Positions 11,469-24,294 are shown, counted from the first letter of the stretch. The stretch: 64,000 nt of DNA from Conoideocrella luteorostrata (GCA_032433595.1 JASWJB010000127.1:46733-110732), one strand, 5' to 3'. Notes: generated by a model not told the origin, from the letters alone. Translations and numbers: made by a program.

Positions 11469-14400
11469 CTATAATATACTTGCCTCGTCATCTTCGTCAT
11501 CGTCATCATCATTATCTTCCGTTCTCAACAAGCCATGCTCCTCGCCATCTTCATCCGCCCCTTCTACTGCACTGCCCAACCCCAGCCCCAGTCCGCCATG
11601 TCGAGGATTTCCCGCCGGGGCAGAGCCAGTGCGGCGCGTCTCATCCGCTCCGTTGAGCACATACCAAACATCCTTCTTAGTGAGGACACCTTGAAGAGCG
11701 CCGCGATCAGTGAAAAGGACGTATCGGAGACCAAGTTTCTGGAAATAGGACACAACAAGGTGCAGGTTCGTGCGGGACGGCAGAGTCAATGGCGTTTGAT
11801 CCATCCATGGGCGGAGATCGAGCGTTGTGCGGGGGTCAGCGAGCGGTTGATGTGAGAAGAAGGTCTCTGTTTCGGGGGCGAGAGACCGAGGAGGCTGCGT
11901 CGCTGTGCGGAGATTGTAGCTGAGCTCGGCACGGGAGATGTAGCCCAGGAGAATGGCTTCGCGGGGATCAGAAATGACAGGGAAGCCGCGGTAGGCATGC
12001 ATGTCGAGAATGGTGTTGAGGGAGGAGATTGTGTGACCGGTGGCTGTGAGAACAATCAAGTCCTCGATGCGGGTCATGATCTGGGAGGCGGGCATGTCGG
12101 GAATGATGAGGGTTTCTTCGCTGTTATCCAAGAAGGGGTACTCGTTGAAGTGGATCCACGACTCGTAGATGCCGCGGCGGGAGAAGGCATCGCCGACCCA
12201 TTTTGATATCATGACGGCGACCATGATGGGGAGGACGTAGGTCAGTGCCCCTGTGAGCTCAAACATGATGACGACGATGGAGACGGTCATGCGAGTTACT
12301 CCAGCTAGAGCGGCCGATGCGCCGATTATGGCGTATGTTCCTGGCGTGATGCAAGGCACGTCCGGGGAGCAAGACGAAAAGACAAAGAATTTGGGGTGGT
12401 TGTCAACCCAGATTTCCATGACGATTCCCACAGCGCGACCTGTCAATGCGCCGATTGCCATGGATGGAAGGATAATGCCGGCGGGTATTTGGAGCCCGAA
12501 TGTGATAGTGGCGAGAAAGAAGCCAAGCACTGCAGCAAAGATGAGCAGTATGATGGTCCTGGCTGATGCCGTCCCGGTACGACATAGACCAATGGGGTCG
12601 TCAAGAACGCGGGAGCACTCTGAGAACAAGCTCGACACGAGTTCGGTGGACTGGACTTTCATGTAGAAGTTGGGGTAGTTGACAAGGGCCGTGAGGAGAG
12701 CCACGGCGAGAACTTGAATGATCGGTCCGGGGAGCCAGGACTGAGATTTCTTCCAGCGCGCCACGGCCATGTTGGCTCGAATGAAAAGACCGCCGTAAAC
12801 GCCCTGCCATGTGTGTCAGTACTGCTTCTCATACAAGTCGGCCCGTCAATTAGGGATCCGGGGGAGGTAACAGACTCACGCCAAATATACCAAGTACGGC
12901 GTAGGGAATGATTTCAAATCCGTGCCAGTCTACGCTGTACTTGGTCTGATACAAAACCAGCTTGCCGGAGCGGAAGGGGTCAAATGCCTGTAAACAGACA
13001 GCGGCAGTCATGGCACACACGAAGCTTTGCCACATGGTCTTGTCGGGAAAGTAGTAAGATAATTGCTGCCAAATAGATGTTAACATCAGTTCCCCAGGTA
13101 AAGCAGGCTTCTTGATTGTAAACTATGTATATACATACCTCCAGACTAAACAAGACGCCGCCGATAGGGGAGCCAAAGGCTACGGAGATGCCAGACGCCG
13201 CGGCTGCTGACAAAACCTCTCGTTTTCGCGCTGCCAGATTGTTAGCTGCCGACATATTCGACAAGTCGAAACTGGGTTCTCACACCTTCATTATCTCTGA
13301 TATTAGAGAACAGCTTGATGAACAAGTTTGCGCAGCAGCATGCAACGTGCACAAGGGGGCCTTCCTTTCCGAGCCACATGCCGGACGCAACAGCAAGAAC
13401 CTAGGGGGAAATAACTATTAGGTCATATTCAAGGTCAAGCTTGCAAGCTTTCATTAGGAGAGACGACGTACTAAGCCCATTGACTTCGTGATCAATGTCC
13501 AGGTACCCAAAAATCGTCTTATGACATAGCCACCCAGGACGGTCTTGATCTCGGGAATACCGCTGTGCTTTGCGTACATGGCGTACTCCTGCACCAGAAG
13601 TGCAGCACAATATGCTAATGTTACCTAGTACGGCTGTCAGCAGAGTTGAGGCAAAGTGCAGCGCAGCGCTGGATGATTACTTACAGAGAATAGCAAGTAG
13701 AAAACATACTCGACAATCCACCTTCCACCCACGGCATGCACGCCGAGGGCCTCACTCCAATATTTCCACCCCGCGCATTTGGAACCCTGATCGTATCCGT
13801 AGCAGCAAAAACTTTTGCTGAGATAGAATCTGCCTCCTTCTGGCCCGCTAGAACAGAAACCGAGCTTCAAATCCCCCAACCAATCGCTCGCGACGTCTAT
13901 GACAGCCGCGATTACGCCAACGAGGAGACCCGTAAGAACCAGTATAATCCAGACTTGACTAGCGTCTATGAAATGCTGCACATATCCTAGGAGGCCGCTT
14001 GCGCTGGATGATAGGACGCGCAGGCGTTGTCGCTCTTTGGTGTATTCAAAGATCCAGTCAATGGCAGTCATGTCCTCATACCCGACTCGTCGACCCGGGC
14101 CCTCCGTGTACCAATCGTTTGACAAGCCATCCTTGGGACCTGCCGTATTGATGTTGCTTTGCTGATTTCCCTGCGGCGAGTTTGTGCCTCCTGGGATATT
14201 CCCACCGCGCAATGGTCTTTGAGGGGGATGATTTTGCGACGGTGATCCTGTCAAGGCTGAGAAGAACCTAGACGGTCCAGAGAGAGCAGACGGTTTCTGT
14301 TTGCGCTTGAACGACAAGGGAGGATTTGAGTCGTCTCGAAAGGGGTTGTCATCAAGGACGTGGCCTTGGCCGGCAACGTCGTTATCGCTATCATCGGCAA

Positions 14401-14542
14401 GGAAGTCAATCTCGTCTCGGTCATCGGTGGACGGAGGTGTATGCGCAGCTGCCGGCGAATGCGACGAGGACGAAGTAGGAGCAGAAGCGGAGACGGAGGC
14501 AAAAGGGTCGTTCTGGGCGGCTCCAGACATGGTGCGACTCAT
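11469..14542 (-). CDS. CLC-family chloride/proton antiporter, ClC-3/Gef1-like, with CBS domains
   Basis: Six exons on the minus strand (14542-13685, 13624-13472, 13400-13286, 13245-13139, 13065-12880, 12803-11469) encode 917 residues. A second in-frame ATG four codons in (14530) could be the real start. A Ser-rich, acidic N-terminal region of about 150 residues precedes the membrane domain. That domain shows [22 protein letters not shown] (gating Glu at about 350), the GGVLFSLE segment (Glu about 411, matching the proton glutamate of exchangers) and [12 protein letters not shown]. Two CBS-like segments follow, then an Asp/Glu-rich tail. Both glutamates point to Cl-/H+ exchange rather than a channel, so an endosomal, Golgi or vacuolar role in luminal acidification is likely. 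The gene converges on the ligase gene, with about 420 bp between their stops. Confidence 0.93.
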
Positions 14543-15067
14543 CCCATCTTCCAGGAGCCGGATGCTGAAGCTGGATGGATTGTTGTAGCGGTTAAAACTG
14601 AGAGGATGTCAAGTCGCAATGACGAATGTCGAGCTGTATTTCGAGTCGGTGGCACGCATGCAAACATGGAGGAGCTAAGCTACGGTGGCTAGGGGGTGGC
14701 TAGGGGTGGCTCTTGGCAGACAAAAGAGTCGCCGGGGCTGCAACGGTGGAGCCTCGACTGTCCTTTTCAAGCCCGGATATGGATAGGAATCAGGTTCTCT
14801 CTAAATTGAGGTGGGAGAAGGGAATATATAAAGGGAGCGGGAAAAAAATATATCAAAACGGAAATAAATATGGAAATAATTGAATGCATCGCAAACAACT
14901 ATACATTTCCAACCATACTACGGACTACTCCGTACAATTATAATCTATGGCTCAATAGTGCTGCACGCTTTCGCCACAATGGCTTAGGCGCCATCTTTAT
15001 GCGACAATCTACATTCTTTCCGCCCCCACTGCAAGTTGGATTCTACACCACCGAGTTTCTTTGGGAC

Positions 15068-17058
15068 ATGGACCACGCCGCCACCATACTCCGAATAAAA
15101 GCTTTCCTTGAAGCAAAAGATGATACCCAGCGCTTCGTCGGACTGGCCCTATTTAAATCCGTTCTTGACAATACACCAGAGCTGCGTCAGGATGAGGTTA
15201 TCCAAGACCTGTGGGCGAGCGTTTCGCCCAAATTCCTAGACAGACTCATCAAAACAGGCTCTCAGACTTCCGGGGAAAATGTCAAGGAAATGTTGGATCT
15301 CTCCGTCTCCGTTATTCACACCTTTGTTGCCCTTCTGCCCGAGTCGGCCAAGGCCGAACTCAAGCTCACGGATCGAATACCTCGACTTGTTGGTGCCGTT
15401 TTATACAGGTCAGTCTGATGTATACCCTCTGTATCAATTTAGTTATTGACGACTACAAGCTCGGGTGACACGACAAATTTGCTTTTACAGCTACTCCATA
15501 GTCTTGTTAGCACCACCGAGGGAGCAAAGTCGTTCATTAAAGTAGAGGATGTCAGCTCTCTCGCGGAAATTGCTCCGACGCATCCTATCGTGCTGGAGAT
15601 ATATCGCTTTGCCTGGCTCAATGGTATGGCCGCTATTATTGATAGGCATGTCTTGGTTAACCAGGTCACCGACACGATGCAATTTTTGGTGGCGTCGTTT
15701 ACCGGCACCGATGGTGTCACTTTGCTCGAATTTTTGGGGAGCTTCTTACGTCAGGCAGATCCAACTGTGAGTCTTTGCTTCATCCAGAATCCTTTATGTA
15801 TGGCTACTGAAACAGCCCTATATAGATCATACCACATGAACCGCAATGGCTACAAGCAGTTGTGGGATTCATCCAAACCCTAGTGACAAGTCGGCCAAAC
15901 ATGGCCGCAAGATCGGCTTACACTAACGCGTCTGCTTCCGTGTTACAGGCATACCCGGAATCTGCGCCTAAATTACTCTTCACTGATAACACGAAAGACG
16001 AGAAACCATTCGCCTACCTGCTGATCAACTTGCTGCTCATCGATATCCGAACTTCAGCACCGACGCTGCTGGAACAACTGAATCGGCCAGAATACGCAAA
16101 ACTATCACAACGGCAAACTTCGGCCTATGATGTAATTTCAATCTTTATTGGCCATCTTGTTCGATGCTTGGAGGACGACTCGACGGATACATTCCCCCTG
16201 TCCCCGGATAATCTGTTGAAACTGCGGAAAGGTATCTCCGAAACCATGTCTGTAACTGTTGAATATCTTCGCGACAGATGGGACGCTTCTTTTGCCGGGG
16301 CCATGGGGTTGCATCCCGATGCCCGAGTGTTTAACACGGAAACGGCAACTGGTTCACATCGGACCTTGGCCTGGGACTCCATGGCTGATTCGGCAGACGA
16401 AGATCCGCTGATTCTTTCCGCTCTTCGCGCGCTGTCCCTCTGGCTAAGGGAAGACGAAAACGAGATGCTGCGGAAGGAAGCTACCGGTCTGACGGACATG
16501 TATTTGGAGCTGTATCAAAGCAGCTCGTCAGAAAGGCTCGACTTCAGGTCGGCCACTCTGGTTGGTCTCGAAGCTTTACTTACCTTGGAGGAAGGCCGGG
16601 AACTGTTCCTCCGTGAAGACGGTTGGAAATGTTTGTCCCAAGATTTGATCACTCTACTCCAACAACCATCTCCAAAGAATGGCCCTGACATCGACCCGTC
16701 TCGAGGCATAGAAATAGTTCGAGTTTTATTATCAGTAGCTGAAGCAGAATCTTTCTGTCCAGAAGAGTGGATGGATGTTATCACCGTCGTCGCAGCATGG
16801 GATCCTACCGCGCAAGACCAGCCACAACAAGACCAGCCACAAATTGTCCAAGAATTCCAAGTTGCGATATTCCAGCTGTGTTGTGCGCTACTTACCAATG
16901 CTAGCAGCGGCATGAGAGAACGGTATAAGCAGTCTACTGTCGCGATTCTTCGTATTGCCACGCGGGTGATTAAACATATGGATGGAGAAGACGAATCATC
17001 CTGCATGGAGGCCATGAGAGATGTTGAAAAAACACTGCTCCTGTATCAGAAGAACTAG
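15068..17058 (+). CDS. Neurochondrin-family (ARM-like helical repeat) protein
   Basis: Three exons (15068-15408, 15460-15766, 15826-17058) encode 626 residues. The 51-nt first intron joins VLY to SSGDTTNLLLQLLHSL in frame. The protein is almost entirely amphipathic helices with recurring Leu-rich LLQLLHSL/LEALLTLEEG segments, as in the fungal neurochondrin (formerly DUF1941) family. I recognise the family by overall pattern, not by a catalytic motif. In animals neurochondrin is a cytoplasmic scaffold; the fungal role is not established. The ATG at 15068 starts MDHAATILRIKAFLEA; an in-frame ATG at 14998 would add 23 residues of less protein-like sequence. It is transcribed divergently from the CLC gene. 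Confidence 0.8.
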
Positions 17059-17656
17059 GGGTGATAGGTGGTGAAGGAAGGACAATTACTTGTGATGCCC
17101 GTAATGTCTGTACTGGTTTTGGGTGTGTGTAATGTTTATAAGAGTTTTATTAGTCGCAACGCTTGTGATGCTGACAATACCTTTTGTGCAAATACCTCTA
17201 ATGATGGTGATGCCTCTCGTGCCGATGCTGATGCAGTGACGATAATAATAGTAATACTTGGCTGTTAGAGGTAGCATAGCTTGATGCACGGATGCCTTTG
17301 CTACATTGTACTTGTTGACTGCAATTGGACTATATCCTGGAGCCTCTGATAGTGCGTTTAGAAGCTTTGGTTCGATATGAAAACATGTTCCGGGAGGACA
17401 AAAATCCGAAAATAGATTGGGTCAAATGTAATGGAAATAGTATTAGCATTTATGAGCATCCTCACTATCAAGATGACTGCCACAACACCCAGCCTGGAGC
17501 ATAAGTCCATGCAATGAGTTGGCTATCATATGTACACTACGATTGCGCGAGAAATAGCAGTTGCTACACAGAGGTACTGTGAACAGGCTCGAGAATAAGT
17601 TCACTCAGGTCATGCTACCACTAGATGTACATTACATTGCGCGAAAACAGCAATGA

Positions 17657-18340
17657 TTACGCAGAAGCAGTTTGAACAGAATCCCCATTTGGGGACGCCT
17701 TCTTTGCCGCCGCCTCCGCCTTAGCTCTCTGCTTCTTGGCCCTTCGCAACTCAATGTCAACATATCTCATCTCGGCGCTTACAGACGTCAAGCGCGGAAA
17801 AATCTCGTCTACCATCTTGATGGAATGGCCTTGAGCAGACCGTAGCGAAGCAGGGGGCAGAAGGCCGAACCAGCGAAGAGGGTCATTGCTCTTCTTCTTT
17901 GACTGCTTTGTGCGTCTTGACATGTCCGAGGTGGTATGCTGTGTGTCTTGTGATGGCACATCTGCAACCCCAATTTTGGTAGTTTCGTCTTCATTCTCAT
18001 TGTCATGCTCAGTTTCGTTATCCTCCGATGCCTCATTCTCCTCTTCCTCCTCTTCCTCCTCTTCCTCCTCTTCTGTTTTGATATGAAAAGTAGGAAATGT
18101 ACCACCATTCTCACATATTTCCACCCGTCGACTAGCCTTTGTTCTCTCGTCGTACTGATCCTGGCCGTACCTCATGCCCCGCTCCCCAGAGAAGTTGGCC
18201 CGCGCAATGTCCTGGTACATATGTGTTTGGTGTTTGGACAGTTCCGCACGGAGGCGCATGTACTCGTCCAGAAGGATGAGCAGCCGCTCTAGGAGCTTGT
18301 CGATGAGTTGTTGGTGTGAGGCCATGATGGGGGGCGCCAC
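17657..18340 (-). CDS. VMA22: V-ATPase assembly factor Vma22 (CCDC115-like)
   Basis: A single exon gives 227 residues. The N-terminus (LIDKLLERLLILLDEYMRL) is a coiled-coil-like helix. It is followed by IARANFSGERGMRYGQDQYDERTKA, and near residue 150 by DPLRWFGLLPPASLRSAQ, the hallmark block of the Vma22/CCDC115 family. Between them lies a long Glu-rich acidic run encoded by a (CTC/TTC)n repeat on the plus strand, a probable length-variable linker. The C-terminus is Lys/Ala-rich. Family members act in the ER with Vma12 and Vma21 to assemble the V0 sector. Starts at 18340 and 18325 (MASHQQ) are both possible. The neighbouring CLC transporter also belongs to organelle acidification, but nothing in the sequence links the two. 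Confidence 0.85.
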   Translation of the reverse strand: MAPPIMASHQQLIDKLLERLLILLDEYMRLRAELSKHQTHMYQDIARANFSGERGMRYGQDQYDERTKASRRVEICENGGTFPTFHIKTEEEEEEEEEEEENEASEDNETEHDNENEDETTKIGVADVPSQDTQHTTSDMSRRTKQSKKKSNDPLRWFGLLPPASLRSAQGHSIKMVDEIFPRLTSVSAEMRYVDIELRRAKKQRAKAEAAAKKASPNGDSVQTASA

Positions 18341-21132
18341 AAGACTTTGTGGATGAAGCTGATGGGAGACGATGGGGGAAGTTTGAATAAATGGTGTTGT
18401 GAATTCTTTTAAATGTCAACCGAAAGGAAGAGCAATGTGAATAACTAGGCGAATGGCGGTTGAGGTTGAGGATAAGCAAATCAAACATGTGGCCCCACAT
18501 GAAGCAAAAAGCCAGGCAGACATGTTCTCAGGCTGTAAACATGCATGTATGAAGGATATTCGTGCACATGCCCAATACTTGTCCCAATATATGACTGAGC
18601 CTTCAAAAACAACGCATCGCTAGATTAAACGGTCAGCTCCTGAGTTGTCTCTTCTGGCTCATATATTAATTGGCGGAGAGTGATGTTCAAGCTTCTGTTA
18701 ACCGATTCGACTAGAAACTTGGCCGACGCAGAGAAAACAAATTAGTTCCATCAAGCATGCACGCAGAATTACACCAAGGGGCGAAGGAACGCAGGATTGA
18801 CTCCTCTCATGAGGGCAGATATGGCCGTTTTGTTATTTGAAATTTGATATCATACTGCACATCATCAAGATCCTGTTTCAGGAATGCCATCCTCGCCCAC
18901 GGGGTGAGGGGTGCGTACGGAGTAGTCACTATCAACAATCCTTTTTACTTATTTCAACTGACATATTACCCGGGGATCACTGAGATCTCCTAACTGGTCA
19001 CAATTCCGACAAGCCCGACGAGACAGGTACGCGGTACCATGCCAAACAACGGAATATTGCGGGATATCTGAGAATCCACGAAATATTGCCTTCTAATTCC
19101 TTCCGTCTCCAAAGTCTCCGGCATCGGGGTTATGTATTCATCAAATTAAAAAAATTTTCCCACCAAAACTGATTTTCAGGATTAACCTTCCAAGCAGATG
19201 TGGATTCTCAATACGGCGGCATCCACCGCGCGGTTTCCCGATCAACAATGCCAACGACATCAAGGCCTCGAACTACGGTCCGTCGCGAGCGACCTCGGCT
19301 CAGAATCAATATCACTGACACTTAGATTGCTTTATCCACTTTAGTAAAAGCATTCCCACAACTCCTGCCGCCACTAATGAAAGCGTAAGGCGTACGGTGG
19401 CATGCGGCGGCACACAGAGAGCCGCACATGGTGTGGATCGTCGATGCGGCAGCATGACGAGCTCGGCGCAAACTCGATTCGGGGAGCTCAGCCGTCTAGC
19501 GCGCTTAGATGCACTCTGTGGGTTTAATGCTGTGGTACCCCGTACGGAGTGAAGCTAGCTATACATCAAACAATGCATTGTGGTTGCTCGCAGTCTAAAT
19601 TTCGGATGTGAGGTATCAAGTCAAATCCACGCGAATGAGAATAGAGTGAAATCACGGGAAATTTAGGTACTATATATCTATGGTTCAAATTTGAAATAGT
19701 CACATCATCTCCGAACCTGAAAAATGCACACGCTATTGTTCAAGCGGATGAAGCAGGTATGAATTCCCTCCCAGGCGCGTATATGCAGCATGCAGCTCAT
19801 TCACGACCAGGCATTCCTTAACATCATTCCTTCAATCTTATCAGCAACGAGTCTCCGCAGAAGGGAGAAACAGATGAGCGGAAAGTTCAATATGGGGCAC
19901 AAGGTTTTTGCATGCCTGCCCTAGTGACGTTAGCGTTGACGATACCTGAATGTGTGCACATACTTGATGACTTCTTCCAACTGTAGCTGAAGGTTCTTCA
20001 AAGATATTAAGCTACATTAGCCGCGAGGGCTTTATCAATAGATGAGGAAAGCCTGAGTTGACTAGTCTCGCTCGTTGGATGCCTGTCATCTCCGCTGCTT
20101 TCCTAGAACCTTCCGAAAAGTCAGGGGTGCGGATATTCAACCTTCGTCTGGCACTATTTCGTAAGTTCTAAGAGATCACATCAGGTCTAGCTTCTCACAA
20201 TCTTCAAAGGGAATTCAATGGAGCTACGGCGATTAAGCGAGCTTCAAAAAGTTTCAAGGCTATTAGAGCAGCAGTAGACAGTATGACTGCCGACATGTTT
20301 GCATGACCTAGAATTGGAGGCCTGAGCTTGGGTAAAATTATACATGGTTGGCTGGTCGGCCTCAGCAATCTATAAATATTATCAAGCTCAAGACCTACCA
20401 GTGTCGGGTTAGTATAAGCTCTGAAAGTAGAGTGTACTAAACAAACTGGATAGAGAGCAGTGTATTATTTAATACTATTGTGTGGGCGGAAATGATCCCC
20501 TAGGGTGACAAGGTTGAATTCACGTGCGTTGCGGACTTGACCAATTTGGTCAATTCAAATAGTATAGCTATAAGTAGTGCGATCGTGCTCTTCGAGAGAC
20601 AGAGCATCATCAAGAATTGAATAACAGAAGTTTTCCCCCCGAAGTTTACTTGGCCTTCGTGCCTCACACGTTCATTCATTATTTTGTTCAATTGAAGTGC
20701 GCAGTTGCTCCACAAGAGGCAAGCAACCTGCAAGACCATTTGATCTCGGCAAGAGAAAAGTCACTACGAATTACGGGAGGCCTTTGCGAGAAGCCTCTCT
20801 CCAAGTGTACGGAGCGTTGCTGGGTGTGTGTCAGACTTCAGTATACGTGAGTGTTCGATGCGCCTTTTGGGTCGACAAACTATCAACTTGCTTGCTTTCT
20901 TCCCTTCATCGACCCTCAAATTCTCTTCTGTTCTCAATCCCACCACGTGTACAATCTCGCACTCCTCTTTAAAAAACCCAAAAGTCGACCATTTAAACAA
21001 CCCACCCCACTAGCAATCAAGACTTCCAAGCCCAGGATTTTCGCAATTCACACCGACGATCCTTGATTTACAGGTACAGCATTCTTTCCAAGCTGATCGG
21101 TATGGCGGCTGACATAGTTCTAGCACACACTA
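18341..21132. other. Gene-poor region
   Basis: No supported gene. Open frames are short and lack domain-like sequence. One TACGGAGTA motif lies at 18916-18924. From about 20850 to 21070 the sequence becomes CT-rich with a TTTAAA word, which may be the promoter and leader of the small ORF at 21133. Confidence 0.5.
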
Positions 21133-21417
21133 ATGTACAAACTATCCACAGAAGTATACAACGGGGAGTCATCCCGCCCTCGGGTTTTACCTGGGCCCGG
21201 TTTCAAAACAAGCGGCTTGGAATGGAAAGAGGGTGAAAATAATACGTGTGCAAAGTGGTGGGATGGAACTAGATGGCACTTTGGCATATGGTCCGACGAG
21301 TATAGTGTGTGGCTTGCGTTTCACAAGGGCGAGTGGTACGCATGGCAACCGCCCGCGGTTATTGAGGCCTTTGGAGACTATAGGCTGCGATTCGCAGCCG
21401 GCACGAAGACACCGTGA
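21133..21417 (+). CDS. Small Trp-rich protein, unrecognised
   Basis: This 94-residue ORF has balanced composition and a Trp-rich middle (KWWDGTRWHFGIW, then GEWYAW), unlike the random frames around it. A CT-rich stretch and TTTAAA lie about 150-200 bp upstream. A plausible 5'-UTR intron (GTACAG near 21073 to an AG near 21118, with CTGAC before it) ends just before the ATG. No signal peptide or transmembrane segment is seen. I do not recognise the family. An alternative is that the first codons are non-coding and an upstream exon is joined at the CACAG just after the ATG. Confidence 0.35.
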   Translation: MYKLSTEVYNGESSRPRVLPGPGFKTSGLEWKEGENNTCAKWWDGTRWHFGIWSDEYSVWLAFHKGEWYAWQPPAVIEAFGDYRLRFAAGTKTP

Positions 21418-24279
21418 GCTAGCAAAGACTGATGTAGCAAGCATAAAAAAGAGCACACCTAAGACTTACACACCCATGGCTAGATCCGTTACTCTTCTCG
21501 TAATGTGTGGCGAAAAAATGTACAATGTTTCTCGGAAGGGTACACCCCTCATGCTTTACTTTTGAGTCACGAATTGAGGAGTCCATGAATAAGAAAAACG
21601 CCAAGAATAAAGGACAGATCAATCATATAGGACTAACCAGATCACACTGCGTCACCCTTCCGTCTTACTCGACAGTTGGTGTAGATGCGAATGGTGCTGG
21701 ACAGTACAACTACGGGGACAGGAGACTTGGCCAGCGGGAATTAGATATTAGAATATTTCGCCAAAGGGTTATAATCCTTCTATCACCCGAACCCGTTAAT
21801 GACACTGTAACTACAAGAGGAAGAATCAGAAAGGACTTGGATGGAGCGGTTGCCAGTAGTGTTGGATCGATGTTCCAGTGCTGCACAAAAGTGTTGTTAG
21901 GAATACAAGCGATGCGGACGCACTTAACCGCGACGGCACGGCGAATCTCCAACACAAGTACAAAGGAACCGCCGTCGCCCGATCCTTATAATAATCTGTT
22001 CAAGAATAATAAAAGCGCAATGAAGTGGGCCAGAACCCCCGACGTAAGTCCAAAGAACATCCGTTCCGAATATATCGGTGAGATAAAAGTATGTCCATAT
22101 CTGAGGCTCGGTTTCACGTAGGGCATTTGCGGAGAGTAGGAGGTAGATACTTTCACTTGTTCCATGTTCCGCATCCAATGATTAGGGGTTCGAAACCGAT
22201 GTCGCTCGCTCGTGGTGCCACACTACGAGTTGAATATCTTGAAACCGGCTCAGAAAAGGCATATCGCGTTGCATAGTCCTCCTTAGAGGCAATGCAATTG
22301 GATTTGGACTTTCGGGATTCTTCCACTGTATAAACACAACGAACTTCAAACATGTCGACAAGGCCAAGGTCAGCCCCAATGAGTTGTTTCAAAGCAACAA
22401 CGAAGACATTGAAACAACTTAAACACCGGGGTTAGGAGGTCATATCCTAACTATGACGCTCTATGCACAAGGTAAGGCTAAGCTGGCTGAATATATCCTT
22501 CCGCAACCAGACATCCGCATACATACTTGGCCACCTAGATGATCAACACAGCCCATCAGCTGCGACGCATCTCTTTTCATTCCCTTCTATTATCAAGCGC
22601 GGCCTTGGATATGTCAAGGCACCGGGTAACCGGGATTAAGGGTCGTGCAGAAATGACTCAATTAGGTCAAAGAAATCCAGATTATGACAAAATGATGGCA
22701 GATTTGCTGGGACTGACCTCTTTGCATCCCGCACCAAATATTGTATTAACAAGATACCACCATATGCTAGCTCATTTTGGGGCGTTGACGTTATCTCAAT
22801 GACCCTTGGTTAGTAAGTCGAGCCTTTTTTGGTGGTGCTAAGCCACTTCTTGGGAAAGCTGATTCTGCCCTCGAGCTCGTAGAGTTCTTCAGCCGTATAC
22901 CGGGACGCCGATAAACTTCCATTGAGATCTTTGCCCTCTTCAATCTCATTCACTGCAGGGGAAGCTACAAAGCCAACATCATAAACGAGTAGGCCACTGC
23001 CTTCTAGATATTATGTACAGGGCTTGGATTTCTCAGTTTGCATCGGGTAGTGTAGCCCAAGCTTGGACTGGACTCTCTTCCAGGCATCGTGAGCCACTGG
23101 TTCAATGCAGACGACTCACGCCTCACACCATCGCTATCAGAACGAACGAACTAACAAACATCGAAGCTGCTATTATCTTGCTCATGATGTCACTTGCATT
23201 TCCGCCATTATGTTTGGACACCAAATCTCAGAATGCTTCAGATTCCGGCCGCGGCCTGCTTTGCTCGTTCGATTGGCTATTCATAACCCTACTATTGATC
23301 AAAGCAAGAATTATTTTTGTCAAATATGAAAGATTTTCATGCCACGGCACAGGACACGCAGAGTATAGCAACGGGCAAGCAGCATTGAGCTACGGAGTAG
23401 AGCCTTCAGCTTGTGGCACCACCAATCCAACCCAACCCAACCTAACCCAGTCTGTTGATGTTTACAGCTATTCTGTCTTGGCCTTAAAAAGAGGACAAAT
23501 TGATCTATAGATACACGCAGCAGTTGATCGTGTCACTGGCAGTGAATCACGTTAACAAGTGTCCTGGCACCCAACTCAAATAATCTGGATATGGCAGGCT
23601 TTCTCCTCCGCAAACGCATCTTTTTGCCATCTCCTGGCTCAGAATCCAGACGGCTTCTTACAATGCATACATTCTTTCGTATTTAAGCATTACGCCTCAA
23701 AGCATGCGCGTCTTTCTACGATGGCAATTGCCAAGTGCCAAGTGCCAAGTGACGAGCCCTCCGAGGTTTAGACTAAGAGCCGTCAGACGTAGAGACTGCT
23801 TCAGGCTATGCAAGGAGCACAGGGTCAAAATTGCAGCACCACTTCAAGTTCAAGGTCCAAAAGCCCTCGGAAAATGGCCGTTCAGCTACCATTGAAGCAG
23901 AAGTAGCATATCAGGTCCAGTAATCCGAATAGCAGCCAACAGCAAAGCAGCGCATCCCCGCTATAGATGTCCAGGAATGATCACAAGTGCTGAGAAGGCT
24001 GGCTATGCGCGCCGAAGATGTTGGTTCTTTCCTGTGTAATATTTAGTTTCATTTACTGAATCTACTTTTCGTTGCCAGGGCCTGAAAAATTACTGTCTGA
24101 GGTTACAATTCTGAGGGTGATTCTTTGACTATAGCTGCTTGCATTATTTCAAAGTTATCTGTTATCACGGCTATGCAAAGGAATTTACCTAAAACGTAAT
24201 ACCAAGGAAAAGAAGAAAAAAACTAACCTAATTGTGCCTGACGTTAGCGGACGGGATATAGGTAATGAGTAGTGGTAGC
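21418..24279. other. Gene-poor region before the tRNA gene
   Basis: No intact gene is supported. A possible coding relic lies on the minus strand at 22810-23007, and one TACGGAGTA motif at 23391-23399. Confidence 0.5.
22810..23007 (-). pseudogene. Possible coding remnant or 3' exon, family unknown
   Basis: A minus-strand open segment of about 65 codons without an ATG ends at a stop at 22812-22810. It contains protein-like sequence (ASRYTAEELYELEGRISF, then PKKWLSTTKKG). A stop lies directly upstream in the same frame, so it is either a decayed remnant or a last exon whose upstream part I cannot place. Confidence 0.25.
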
Positions 24280-24290
24280 AAAAAGAAAAA
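24280..24290 (-). terminator. RNA polymerase III terminator of the tRNA-Cys gene
   Basis: On the minus strand, TTTTTCTTTTT begins four bases after the tRNA discriminator base, the usual place for a Pol III T-run terminator. Confidence 0.8.
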
Positions 24291-24294
24291 GTCA

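Noticed and set aside
12253..12666. Plus-strand frame of 137 codons
   Set aside because: Antisense shadow of the CLC membrane domain.
16515..17015. Minus-strand frame of 166 codons
   Set aside because: Antisense shadow of neurochondrin-like exon 3.
18341..20500. Transposon remnant in the gene-poor stretch
   Set aside because: I saw no terminal repeats, reverse transcriptase or transposase motifs by eye; a database search would be needed to exclude old copies.
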